From assembly GCA_016873215.1 (NCBI GenBank), contig VGXU01000025.1:1-35496 (forward strand): a stretch of 35,496 nucleotides of DNA, given 5' to 3'. Source of the stretch: Planctomycetota bacterium. Its GTDB lineage: Bacteria > Planctomycetota > Phycisphaerae > Sedimentisphaerales > Anaerohalosphaeraceae. A program made the translations under genes and the position numbers. How positions within the stretch are numbered: position 1 is the first letter of the stretch; the number at the start of each line of letters is the position of its first letter. Below the pieces are notes generated by a model. It was not told the DNA's origin, did not search any database, and saw only the letters and a program-made list of their open reading frames with translations. Below are positions 28,113 through 35,496 of this stretch, in pieces.

Positions 28113-28158
28113 CGTTTTTACTTGCAGGCAAAACTCACTATCCGGAAACGATCCATTT

Positions 28159-28422
28159 ATGGAAATTTGCGAATTTCAAAAGTTCATCGATAAAAAATAC
28201 GGCAAGCGCGATCGTGAACGCGGCACCGCGGCGACATTTATGTGGTTCGTCGAGGAAATCGGCGAACTGGCCACGGCCCTTGCCGGCGACGACCATGCCA
28301 ATAAAGAAGAAGAATTCGCCGACGTCCTGGCGTGGATGTGCACGTTAGCCAATGTCAATAACGTGGACCTCGAAAAGGCCATCGAAAAATACACCAAAAA
28401 AGGCGTCGAAGGATACAAATAA
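28159..28422 (+). CDS. MazG-like nucleotide pyrophosphohydrolase
   Basis: This is an 87-residue single all-alpha domain. The metal-binding signature is FVEEIGELATAL (EExxE) followed by EEFADVLAWM (ExxD), as in MazG and the iMazG/dUTPase-like group, which hydrolyse NTPs or dNTPs to the monophosphate and pyrophosphate. Length fits the single-domain members. A weak GGAAA lies upstream of the ATG. It stands alone after the Rrf2 terminator. The repeat copy begins directly after its stop codon. The nucleotide preference is unknown. Confidence 0.85.
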   Translation: MEICEFQKFIDKKYGKRDRERGTAATFMWFVEEIGELATALAGDDHANKEEEFADVLAWMCTLANVNNVDLEKAIEKYTKKGVEGYK

Positions 28423-28423
28423 A

Positions 28424-29087
28424 GTTATCCATAATTGGGTTCGTTTCGTTTTTTTGCCTCCATTTCTCACATTCATTTCTGGGTTTTTGATATTGATAAC
28501 GCATATTCGGTCGTGAAAAAATTGGGTTCGTTTTGTAACAGGTATAAAGGGATACAAGTATGCAAGAATTAGAATGGTCCTTCGGCGCTGCTCAGTGCAG
28601 GCTCTGCGGCCGGGGTAAAATTCAAAACTATATTTCAAAGAATCACAGGGGCGGAAAAAAGGCCCTCTGTAATTACCGGGGACTTGCACGCCGGTGTCGA
28701 AAAGTTGTGATTTTTCGGGCGCGGGAAAGCTGTAAGTCTTTATGTGGAATGGGGTTAAAAATCTATGGAATTTTATAAGACAGCAGGATAGTGCAATCGC
28801 AACTGTGACTAAGTATGCAGGTATGGAGGAATGCAGGTATGCAGAGATGGAACAAAGACAAAGGGCAAAAGTTAAAAATCAAAAGGCAAAATTAAGGACA
28901 GCCTATGAGGCTGGACTAATTAAAAAAAGGGGGGGGGGGGTACCACGAAAAACACAAAATATATTTAGACCGGATTAACAAGATAAGAAATTATTTTACC
29001 ACGAAGAATCGAAGGATACGAAAAGAAAGCGGGATAAGACTAATGGGTCTAATGGGTCTTATAGGAGGAAGGTTGAGAATTGAGAAA
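28424..29087 (+). repeat. Composite dispersed repeat, right copy
   Basis: This is the same module order as the left copy, but inverted relative to it in the window: the AAAGTTATCCA start, the core (28633-28802), and the TAATGGGTCT-type module (29029-29087). Between core and last module it carries about 225 extra bases, including a G12 run and an AAAGTTAAAAATCAAAA-type segment. The open frame at 28560-28778 covers the core but has no ribosome site. Confidence 0.75.
28862..28920 (+). repeat. AT-rich AAAGTTAAAAATCAAAA repeat segment, second copy
   Basis: This matches 27958-28016 in module order: the AAAGTTAAAAATCAAAA tract, CAAAATT, GGACAGCC, a short loop and GGCTGGACTA. It lies inside the extra DNA of the right composite repeat. 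Confidence 0.6.
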
Positions 29088-29537
29088 TTGTGGAGTGTAA
29101 AGGGCGGGCGTTTTAATTTTTCATTTTCAATTTTCTATTTTCAATTCAAGAGGGGGATTGTATTATGTGGGGCTGTAAGGTGAGGCTACATAAATTCAAA
29201 AGGGGAAACCCAAAACGCAAAATTAAAATTTTAAATTCAAAGATATTTCGCGGAAGAAATCCGCTTAAAAAAGCTCGTTGTTCCCACCGTCGCTAAAGTT
29301 ATGACGGACAAGAAATGCAAAACTCAAATCCAAAATTAGGCGAAAAATGTACCTGACCCCTTTATCTTTCCTAAGGGACCGCCGTTGGCGGCTGTCCCTG
29401 TTTCGTTCACCCCGCAAACGACCCAAAAAAGAAAGAGTGCCACTATAATGATTCCTGCCGCTTTTTACTTAACCCGTATAATGAAGTCGTGTATAATCGT
29501 ATTTAAACGGCAATAAATGAATATTCAGGAGGTCTTT
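29088..29537. other. Non-coding decayed stretch upstream of phosphoesterase
   Basis: I see no gene. The sequence is AT-rich with TTTTCAATTTTC-type runs. An 11-bp imperfect hairpin (29374-29399) without a T-tract lies before the next gene. The AGGAGG at 29527-29532 belongs to the phosphoesterase gene. Confidence 0.5.
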
Positions 29538-30998
29538 GTGTTGAGAAGAAAACTGTTTTTAACTGTGTCGTCAATTCTGCTGTTAACAATTTCGGGCATC
29601 GGTTTTTGCGGGAAGATAGTTTATCCCTGGCGGGCGACAACGGCAATTGTAAAATCAGGAAAAAGTTTTGAAGCATGGTTTGATGCAGACAATGGTCAGA
29701 CGGTTAATTCTGTAGAGATGAAAGGGCCGTATAATCGCGTTATCGCCTCTTTCAAGGTTAAAAGTGGTGACTGGAAATACGACCAGTGGTCGGGTAACAC
29801 TTACAATCGCAAAATTACTGTAAAAGTACCGGTTGACGCGCCGGCCGATCGTTATGGTCTGATCTTGAAAACTTCAACCGGCGATGAAATATCCTTCGCA
29901 GCGGTCAAAGTTATTAAGGACTATAAAAGCAGCTACTATGTTATGCACTTTTCAGATCCGCACAGATGGCAGAGACCTGAAATTACTCCGTCTATTATCT
30001 ATAATGAGCAATCAACAGTGATTGATATTGCTAATATTATAGACCCTGAAATATTTATTGAAACAGGGGATAGTTTCTGGATGAGTACCGACAGTAGTAC
30101 CAATACGGCACGATTAGCAGAATTCATAAATGGTACGGGAACTATAAAAGGTTTGAATGATCTGTATGCCCCGGTATTTATGATTCCGGGCAATCATGAT
30201 ACGCCTGCTCATAACTATTACAAGGAGCCCAACCTGGTTGTCCCGGCCCGGGCGTGGAATGAAAATTTTGGACTTACCTGTCAAAATTTCACCTATGGCA
30301 AAACACGCTTTATTGGGGTAAATAACTCGTGGTGTCCGGCTACCGGGGGTGAAGCCTCGGATTATGCAGCAAATTATCAATGGCAACTGGATGCGGCCAA
30401 AGACTGGATTAACACCGCAGGAAAAGGAAATTTCAGGGTCGGATTTTTTCATGTCCCGCAGGAAAGCGTTCCTCCGGTATATAACGCCCTTAAGTCAGCC
30501 GGAGCCTCTTTTGGTTTAATGCTGGCCGGACATATTCACAGAACCAACAGCAATCCGTTCACAATAGACGGAAAGGCTATCGTTTATGCGGCAGGCGGTG
30601 TTAAGAACGGCGATAACGGCGCCCCGTTTAACCTATATAAAATAGATCAGATTAACGGTACATACGAACCTGTAGGCAATTCATCCGCGGCTCATTCAGG
30701 TCTTGAGGTTGCAAAGGATTACAGTACCAGCAAACTTAAACTGACCTTTGCCGGCGTAAACGACGGAACCCATGCAAAGAATACTGCAACAATTGTTAAT
30801 AAATTCGATTTTCCGATTGAAGGTGCTCGGGTGCGTTTTGTTGTGCCGAAGGGTGCTGTTTATGGCGTGTCACAAGGTACCGTAAAACAGCAATTCGAGG
30901 GCGATTCAGTTCGTGTCGTCGATGTGAGTGTTGATCTTAATGCCAACAGCACTACGAAGGTAATAATAGACCCTTTGAGGGCTTCCCGGATTAAGTAA
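29538..30998 (+). CDS. Secreted calcineurin-like metallophosphoesterase
   Basis: This is about 486 residues. The ATG at 29517 lies before the AGGAGG (29527-29532), so translation should start at GTG 29538 or TTG 29541. A signal peptide (RRKLFLTVSSILLLTISGIGF) follows. After a beta-sandwich region (about 20-130) comes the phosphoesterase core: DPH (in HFSDPHRW), GD (ETGDSFW), the PGNHD motif, FFHVPQ and GHIH (LAGHIHR), a complete dinuclear metal set. A C-terminal beta domain of about 110 residues ends the protein. It probably acts in the periplasm; the substrate is unknown. It lies 169 bases upstream of the sugar permease on the same strand. Confidence 0.9.
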   Translation: MLRRKLFLTVSSILLLTISGIGFCGKIVYPWRATTAIVKSGKSFEAWFDADNGQTVNSVEMKGPYNRVIASFKVKSGDWKYDQWSGNTYNRKITVKVPVDAPADRYGLILKTSTGDEISFAAVKVIKDYKSSYYVMHFSDPHRWQRPEITPSIIYNEQSTVIDIANIIDPEIFIETGDSFWMSTDSSTNTARLAEFINGTGTIKGLNDLYAPVFMIPGNHDTPAHNYYKEPNLVVPARAWNENFGLTCQNFTYGKTRFIGVNNSWCPATGGEASDYAANYQWQLDAAKDWINTAGKGNFRVGFFHVPQESVPPVYNALKSAGASFGLMLAGHIHRTNSNPFTIDGKAIVYAAGGVKNGDNGAPFNLYKIDQINGTYEPVGNSSAAHSGLEVAKDYSTSKLKLTFAGVNDGTHAKNTATIVNKFDFPIEGARVRFVVPKGAVYGVSQGTVKQQFEGDSVRVVDVSVDLNANSTTKVIIDPLRASRIK

Positions 30999-31167
30999 AT
31001 CGCCGGACCGGTGCATGCCAACAGAAAAATATTGATATGCCGCCTTGAGTATGCTACAGTCCATTGAGTCAAAAATGTGTATTTTGAGATTGAGTACGTT
31101 GCTCAATACCCTCAAAATGCCTGTGAACGGTTATCATTTACCAATATCATCAGGAAGCACCAATTTT

Positions 31168-32331
31168 ATGAATACTAACAAAAAAGCAGTTGCTGTAGTT
31201 ATGGTTTCATTCATTGTCATGAGTTTTGTAGATTTGGTTGGTGTTGCGACCGATTATGTAAAGTCAGATTTAAACCTGTCGGATGGGATTGTTCAGTTTA
31301 TTTCTTCAGCGGCATTTCTGTGGTTTTTTGTTTTTTCGGTGCCGACCGGATTGATGCAGGCCCGTTTTGGCAAGCGAAACGTTTTAAGCGCCGGCATTTT
31401 GCTCTCGGCAGTCGGTTTGATACTGCCGTTTTTAAGTTATGGTTTTACCTCTGTATTGATTGGATTTTCATTCCTGGGCATCGGCAACGCCATTATTCAA
31501 GTGTCAGCCAATCCATTGCTTATCAGCGTTTCGGGCAGTGAGAAAGCGGCCAGCTGGATGAGTTTATCGCAGTTTATTAAATCAGTCGGTTCGATGGCAG
31601 CTCCTTTTTTAGCAGGTTTCCTGGCATCTCAAGTCGGTGATTGGAAATGGACGTTTGTTGTTTTTGCGGTTGTATCTGTTCTTTCGGTTGTGCTGTTGTA
31701 TTCCGTGAATCTGAAAGAGGACAAGAGCGGCCAACTGTCCAATACCACGATCGGTTCCTGCCTGAATCTGCTCGGGAATAAATATGTTGCCTTGATGGTG
31801 CTGGGCATTTTCCTAATCGTCGGTATCGATGTTGGGATCAATGCTGTTTCGGGACAATTTATGATAGAGAAATTTCAGATGAAACCCGATGTGGCCGCAA
31901 AAGGCAGAAGCCTCTATTTTTTTGGCAAGCTGATCGGATGTTTTCTTGGTGCCGTACTGTTAACGAAATTTAAACCGCGTACGTTTCTGAATTTGACGAG
32001 TACGCTGTTGTGCGCAGCGTTGCTGGTGTTTGCTTTTTATCCGGTGGCCGGCGTCTCTGTTGCACTTTTGGCCGTAATTGGTTTCTTCGGGGCCAACATC
32101 TTTCCGCTGATCTTCACCCTGGCGGTGGGCAACCTGCCTGAAAAGTCAAATGAGATTTCGGGCTTGATGATGATGGCCATCAGCGGAGGGGCGGTGATTC
32201 CGCCGGTGATGGGATTTATCGCGGGCAAATTCAATTATACGATAAGCATGTTATTTCTGCTGGCGTGCGCGGCGGTCATAGTGTTGATCGGATTGACGAA
32301 TAAATCACAGGAACAGGAGGTTACGGCATGA
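31168..32331 (+). CDS. FucP/FHS-like sugar:proton symporter (MFS)
   Basis: This is 387 residues from the ATG at 31168, where the first helix begins; AGGAAG lies about 10 bases before it. Twelve membrane helices are predicted by eye. Family marks are VDLVGVATDYVKSDLNLSDG after helix 1, GLMQARFGKRNVL in the loop between helices 2 and 3, and FLGIGNAIIQVSANPLL. These fit the FHS (L-fucose/N-acetylglucosamine/glucose) group. Its stop overlaps the ROK kinase start by four bases, so uptake and phosphorylation are translationally coupled. The sugar itself cannot be named. Confidence 0.87.
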   Translation: MNTNKKAVAVVMVSFIVMSFVDLVGVATDYVKSDLNLSDGIVQFISSAAFLWFFVFSVPTGLMQARFGKRNVLSAGILLSAVGLILPFLSYGFTSVLIGFSFLGIGNAIIQVSANPLLISVSGSEKAASWMSLSQFIKSVGSMAAPFLAGFLASQVGDWKWTFVVFAVVSVLSVVLLYSVNLKEDKSGQLSNTTIGSCLNLLGNKYVALMVLGIFLIVGIDVGINAVSGQFMIEKFQMKPDVAAKGRSLYFFGKLIGCFLGAVLLTKFKPRTFLNLTSTLLCAALLVFAFYPVAGVSVALLAVIGFFGANIFPLIFTLAVGNLPEKSNEISGLMMMAISGGAVIPPVMGFIAGKFNYTISMLFLLACAAVIVLIGLTNKSQEQEVTA

Positions 32332-33428
32332 GTTACAGCGATGACCAGCGAACAGTCGCCACCCTGGACGCAGGGGGAACCAATTTTATGTTTTCGGCGA
32401 TTCGGGGCAATCAGGAGATTGTTGAACCGATTCGGTATGATGCCCACGCCGAAAACCTGGAGTTGTGTCTGAAAACCCTGAAGCGGGGTTTTCGGGAAGT
32501 GATCTCCAGGTTAGGCGTTCTGCCGGCCGCCATCAGCTTTGCCTTTCCCGGTCCCGCCGATTACCCGCGCGGCATCATTGGGGATTTGCCCAACTTTCCA
32601 TCATTTCGAGGCGGTGTGGCTCTGGGGCCGATGCTTAAAGCTGAATTTGGTATTCCTGTCTTCATCAATAATGACGGAAGTCTTTTTGCATATGGTGAAG
32701 CACTGGCCGGGGTTCTTCCCGATCTCAACGACCTGCTGAAACAGAAAGGCGTAAAAAAACAATATAAACACCTTCTGGGAGTTACGCTGGGAACCGGGTT
32801 TGGCGGCGGTGTCGTGATAAATAATGAATTGTTAATCGGCGATAACAGTTGCGGGGGAGACATTTGGTGCTTTCGCAATAAAAAATATAAGGATTGCATT
32901 GTTGAAGAAAGCGTCAGTAAACGTGCTGTTTGCAGAGTCTATGCAGAGCTGTCAGGAGATAGGACAGAAATGACACCGGAAGACATTTTTTACATTAGTG
33001 AGGGGAAAAAATCCGGAGATCAACATGCTGCCGTAAAGAGTTTTCAGGAAATGGGGGAAATGGCAGGAGATGCCATTGCTCATGCAATAACTTTAGTGGA
33101 CGGTATCGTTGTCATTGGCGGTGGTCTTGCAGGGGCATACAAATACATTATTCCTGCGATAGTTAAAGAACTCAACAGTCAGCTTGGTCTGATGGACGGG
33201 ACACGATTCTCCCGCCTGCAGGCCAAGGCATACGATCTGACTGACAGAGAGCAGTTAGATGCTTTTTCCTCTTCTGCGAAGCTTGCAGATATAGCGATTC
33301 CGGGAACAGGTGAAACACTATCGTATGAGCCGGAACGAAAAACAGGAGTTGCTGTTTCCCGACTGGGTACAAGTACATCGATAGCGTTAGGTGCCTATGC
33401 TTTTGCATTGCGCAGTTTGGATAGTTAA
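32328..33428 (+). CDS. ROK-family sugar kinase-like protein
   Basis: This is 366 residues. AGGAGG lies 7 bases before the ATG, inside the permease gene. The phosphate-binding motif is LDAGGTN (13-19). The catalytic Asp lies in NNDG (114-117), and GTGFGGGVVIN (155-165) is the second glycine motif. VVIGGGLAG is the adenosine motif. The usual ROK zinc site (His, then CxCGxxGCxE) is not kept; a shorter stretch with GDNSCGGDIWC and KDCIVEES replaces it. Roughly 60 extra residues near the C terminus lie between the last glycine motif and the final helix. It probably phosphorylates the sugar brought in by the permease. No DNA-binding domain is present. Confidence 0.85.
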   Translation: MSYSDDQRTVATLDAGGTNFMFSAIRGNQEIVEPIRYDAHAENLELCLKTLKRGFREVISRLGVLPAAISFAFPGPADYPRGIIGDLPNFPSFRGGVALGPMLKAEFGIPVFINNDGSLFAYGEALAGVLPDLNDLLKQKGVKKQYKHLLGVTLGTGFGGGVVINNELLIGDNSCGGDIWCFRNKKYKDCIVEESVSKRAVCRVYAELSGDRTEMTPEDIFYISEGKKSGDQHAAVKSFQEMGEMAGDAIAHAITLVDGIVVIGGGLAGAYKYIIPAIVKELNSQLGLMDGTRFSRLQAKAYDLTDREQLDAFSSSAKLADIAIPGTGETLSYEPERKTGVAVSRLGTSTSIALGAYAFALRSLDS

Positions 33429-33589
33429 TCCCCCTGAATTAAATGAATTGTGATTGTCTGAAAGATGATGCCGTAGACTGCGAGATGGCGGCTCGAAGAA
33501 ATCGAAAACCGGTATGAAAAAAATATCTAAAACCCGTTGAGCCAGGGTTATTAATGAACCGGCAAAAGCGTTATGTTTAGTAATTAATA

Positions 33590-34595
33590 ATGACACAAAT
33601 GACACATAGAGAAAGGATAAAAGCTATATTTTCCGGTGAGCCGGCAGATCGCTGCGGCCTATGGCTTGGGAATCCTCATGAGCAGACCATCAGAATCTAT
33701 TGCGACTATTTTAAGGTAAATTCTGAAGAGCAGGTCAGAGAAACACTGGGCGATGACATCCGCTGGATCAGGCCCGACAGGATCGGCCGTTATTATCATG
33801 ACCCTGCGGGCAAAACCCGTTTTGACAGGGGCTTTACGAAGCATACTTTTGGGCAGCCCGGACCTCTTGCCGACTGTGAAACCGTCGACCAGGTGGATGA
33901 ATTCCCCTGGCCTGATCCTGATAACCTCAGGTTCGATGATTGCATAAAAGTCCTTGAGAATACGGGCAATTACTACCGCATGGGCGGTTTCTGGACAGAC
34001 AGACCTTTTTGGCATGGAAAACTATTTAATCAAAATGTTTACCAATCCGGATGTGGTTCATGCCGTTACGGACAGAGTTTGTCAATTCTACTTACAAGCC
34101 AATGAAAAGTTTTTTGACCTGGCCGGTGATCAAATGGACGGGTTCTTTTTTGGAAATGATTTTGGAACTCAGCTTGATCTGCTTATGGGGCCGGACCAGT
34201 TTGATCAGTTCATTTTGCCCTGGTTTAAGAAATTTATTGAACAGGGACACCGTCATCATTACCATGTTATTTTGCACTCCTGCGGTTCGATCTATAAAGT
34301 CATTGACAAGCTCATCGCCGCAGGCGTGGATTGCATCCATCCCCTCCAGGCCAAAGCCGCAAATATGGATGCCAAGACTCTTGTACAACATTTCAAGGGG
34401 TCGGTTGTGTTCATGGGTGCGGTGGACACACAGGACCTGCTGGTCCACTCGTCACCCGAACAGATCAAAGCTGAGGTAAAGCGGTTGATGGAAATACTTG
34501 GTCCTCAATTTATAGTCAGTCCCAGTCACGAAAAAATATTGCCTAATATACCGCCTGAGAATATCAAAGCAATGGCCGATGCGGTAAAGCGATAG
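33590..34595 (+). pseudogene. UroD/MtaA-family protein, frameshifted
   Basis: Two overlapping frames together cover one uroporphyrinogen-decarboxylase-like protein of about 335 residues. The first frame (33590 to about 34005) has MTHRERIKAIFSGEPADR and runs to NYYRMGGFWT. The second (from about 34008 to 34595) continues DLFGMENYLIKMFTNPDVV, then FFFGNDFGTQLDLLMGP, HSCGSIYKVIDKLIAAGVD and FMGAVDTQDLL. The break is at a GACA tandem repeat (about 34003-34014). The HSCG motif is the metal-binding type of corrinoid methyltransferases (MtaA/CmuA), not true heme enzymes. It could be a real pseudogene or an assembly error in the repeat. It follows the ROK kinase by about 160 bases. Confidence 0.82.
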
Positions 34596-34734
34596 ATGAA
34601 AATTGATAAAGGTCAATAAAATGTAGCTGATGCCGGGAGACAGTTACGAATGGCGTTTGCTTAAGGTTATTAAGTAAAAAAGTCTCCTATGGTAAAACCG
34701 TAAAACCGGGGACAGCCATCTGGTTTTATAATGA

Positions 34735-34964
34735 TGTTATAGGCTATGCGGCGTCCCTTTTGGTCAAGTTGGGCCAAGAAGGCTCGCCATGCATCAAGCC
34801 AGATATCTTGTTCCTCCCAGTCGCGTAGTCGTCTCCAGCAGGTCGAAGGACTTGGAAATTGTTTTGGCAGGTCTGCCGCCGTGTTTGGATGTCTTGAGCT
34901 TCGGCAGTAATGGCTCGATTTTTTGCCACTGGACATCCGTCAGTTTCCACCGTTGTTTTGCCAC
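34735..34964 (-). pseudogene. IS5-family transposase N-terminal remnant
   Basis: A GTG start (34964) with AAGGAG 6 bases upstream leads into KLTDVQWQKIEPLLP and KTSKHGGRP, the IS5-type N terminus. The match then continues in another frame with DLPKQFPSPSTCWRRLRDW and WLDAWRAFLAQLDQKGR, the next part of the same family, so about 30 codons and the frame were lost. The DDE catalytic domain is absent. I could not find terminal inverted repeats. It is a dead element. Confidence 0.82.
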
Positions 34965-35162
34965 CCTTGACTCCTTAAAAATAAAGACTTTGGAGTCAAG
35001 TTTACATAAGTCCTTGCAGTGCGCAAGGTTAAATTATACAAAATTTAGGTTATGAAATGGCTTGTATGAAAAACGAAATTTTCCATAACCATAACCAGTT
35101 GTATTTATTCGACTTATAACCGGACAGTAGTGATGTAACATATAAGAGTAAGATAAAATGAT

Positions 35163-35496
35163 TCAATTGGCTTTGTGCATAATCCGACGTAAACGGGGGA
35201 TTTCTGTATAGGCGGAAAAGAGCAGAAATACACATGCGGCCAGTACGAAATACAGCAAAGCGCCGTCACGCAGGATTTCGATATAGCCGGGCCATTGCGG
35301 ATGGCCTATAAAGTCCCACAGGCCTAAAAGCCATGGATTTCCGCAGAGATGCCAATAGAGCAGATACACATAACCCCCGGCCAGAATAGTGGCCGGTATT
35401 GCTATGCGAACAGGGGCAAAAAACCAGAACGGAATTGACCACGAAAGGTACTGAAAGGACCAGTAATTGGAAAAGCCGTTGATAATCATATAGACG
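35163..35496 (-). CDS. Membrane protein, C-terminal part (runs off window)
   Basis: At least 110 residues with two or three hydrophobic segments (around FWFFAPVRIAIPATILAGGYVYLLYW and GALLYFVLAACVFLLF). The frame stays open to the window edge beyond the ATG at 35489, and that ATG has no ribosome site, so the real start is probably outside. The end is a basic cytoplasmic tail (RLRRIMHKAN). I do not recognise the family. Confidence 0.6.
   Translation of the reverse strand, partial: VYMIINGFSNYWSFQYLSWSIPFWFFAPVRIAIPATILAGGYVYLLYWHLCGNPWLLGLWDFIGHPQWPGYIEILRDGALLYFVLAACVFLLFSAYTEIPRLRRIMHKAN

Noticed and set aside
27958-28920. Possible CRISPR array because of repeated AT-rich segments
   Set aside because: There are only two diverged copies, spacing is irregular and no cas genes are present.
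34965-35162. Terminal inverted repeat of the IS5 remnant
   Set aside because: I found no matching inverted ends around the remnant.

Overview
The window looks like a chromosomal segment of an anaerobic planctomycete of the class Phycisphaerae, close to Sedimentisphaerales. This is inferred from gene content and not from a search. Supporting signs are a 23S-5S rRNA operon without a linked 16S gene, a secreted CotH/lamin-tail protein with a dockerin-like EF-hand pair, a Tat-exported sulfatase, a MetX-MetW fusion, and long AT-rich spacers with recurring degenerate text that I associate from memory with this group.

Layout. 1-680: non-coding repeat copy. 681-1535 (-): STAS anti-anti-sigma factor and RsbW-like kinase. 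1765-2382 (+): LysE exporter, convergent with a YihY/BrkB-AsmA membrane pair (2384-6531, -). 6623-9799 (-): the translation block rpsB-tsf-(terminator)-pyrH-frr. 10189-11661 (+): ArnT/PMT-like glycosyltransferase. 11677-16620: a rearranged region with a lipoprotein esterase, a small conserved gene in two copies (one disrupted), an esterase fragment from a diverged paralogue, a sulfatase, a chimeric esterase::CotH-tail gene and a zinc-ribbon membrane protein. 16616-20830 (-): the 1404-residue CotH/LTD protein. 21082-25163 (-): rRNA operon promoters-leader-tRNA-Ile-tRNA-Ala-23S-5S-terminator. 25335-27146 (-): metX-metW. 27557-28422 (+): Rrf2 regulator and MazG-like protein. 28424-29500: second, inverted copy of the repeat at the left edge, in decayed DNA. 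29538-34595 (+): metallophosphoesterase, FucP-like sugar permease, ROK kinase and a frameshifted UroD/MtaA-like gene. 34735-34964 (-): IS5-type transposase remnant. 35163-35496 (-): truncated membrane protein.

How the genes fit together. The translation block and the rRNA operon are housekeeping. The esterase, sulfatase and CotH/LTD genes suggest use of acetylated and sulfated polysaccharides. The permease and ROK kinase overlap by four bases and form a sugar uptake and phosphorylation unit. The most notable items are: (i) a duplicated 63-residue protein whose two copies differ mostly at synonymous sites; (ii) a microhomology-type gene chimera; (iii) an rRNA leader with a terminator-like hairpin whose T-tract abuts a boxA; (iv) an inverted composite repeat pair about 28 kb apart; and (v) an in-frame 75-bp tandem repeat inside the YihY-family gene.
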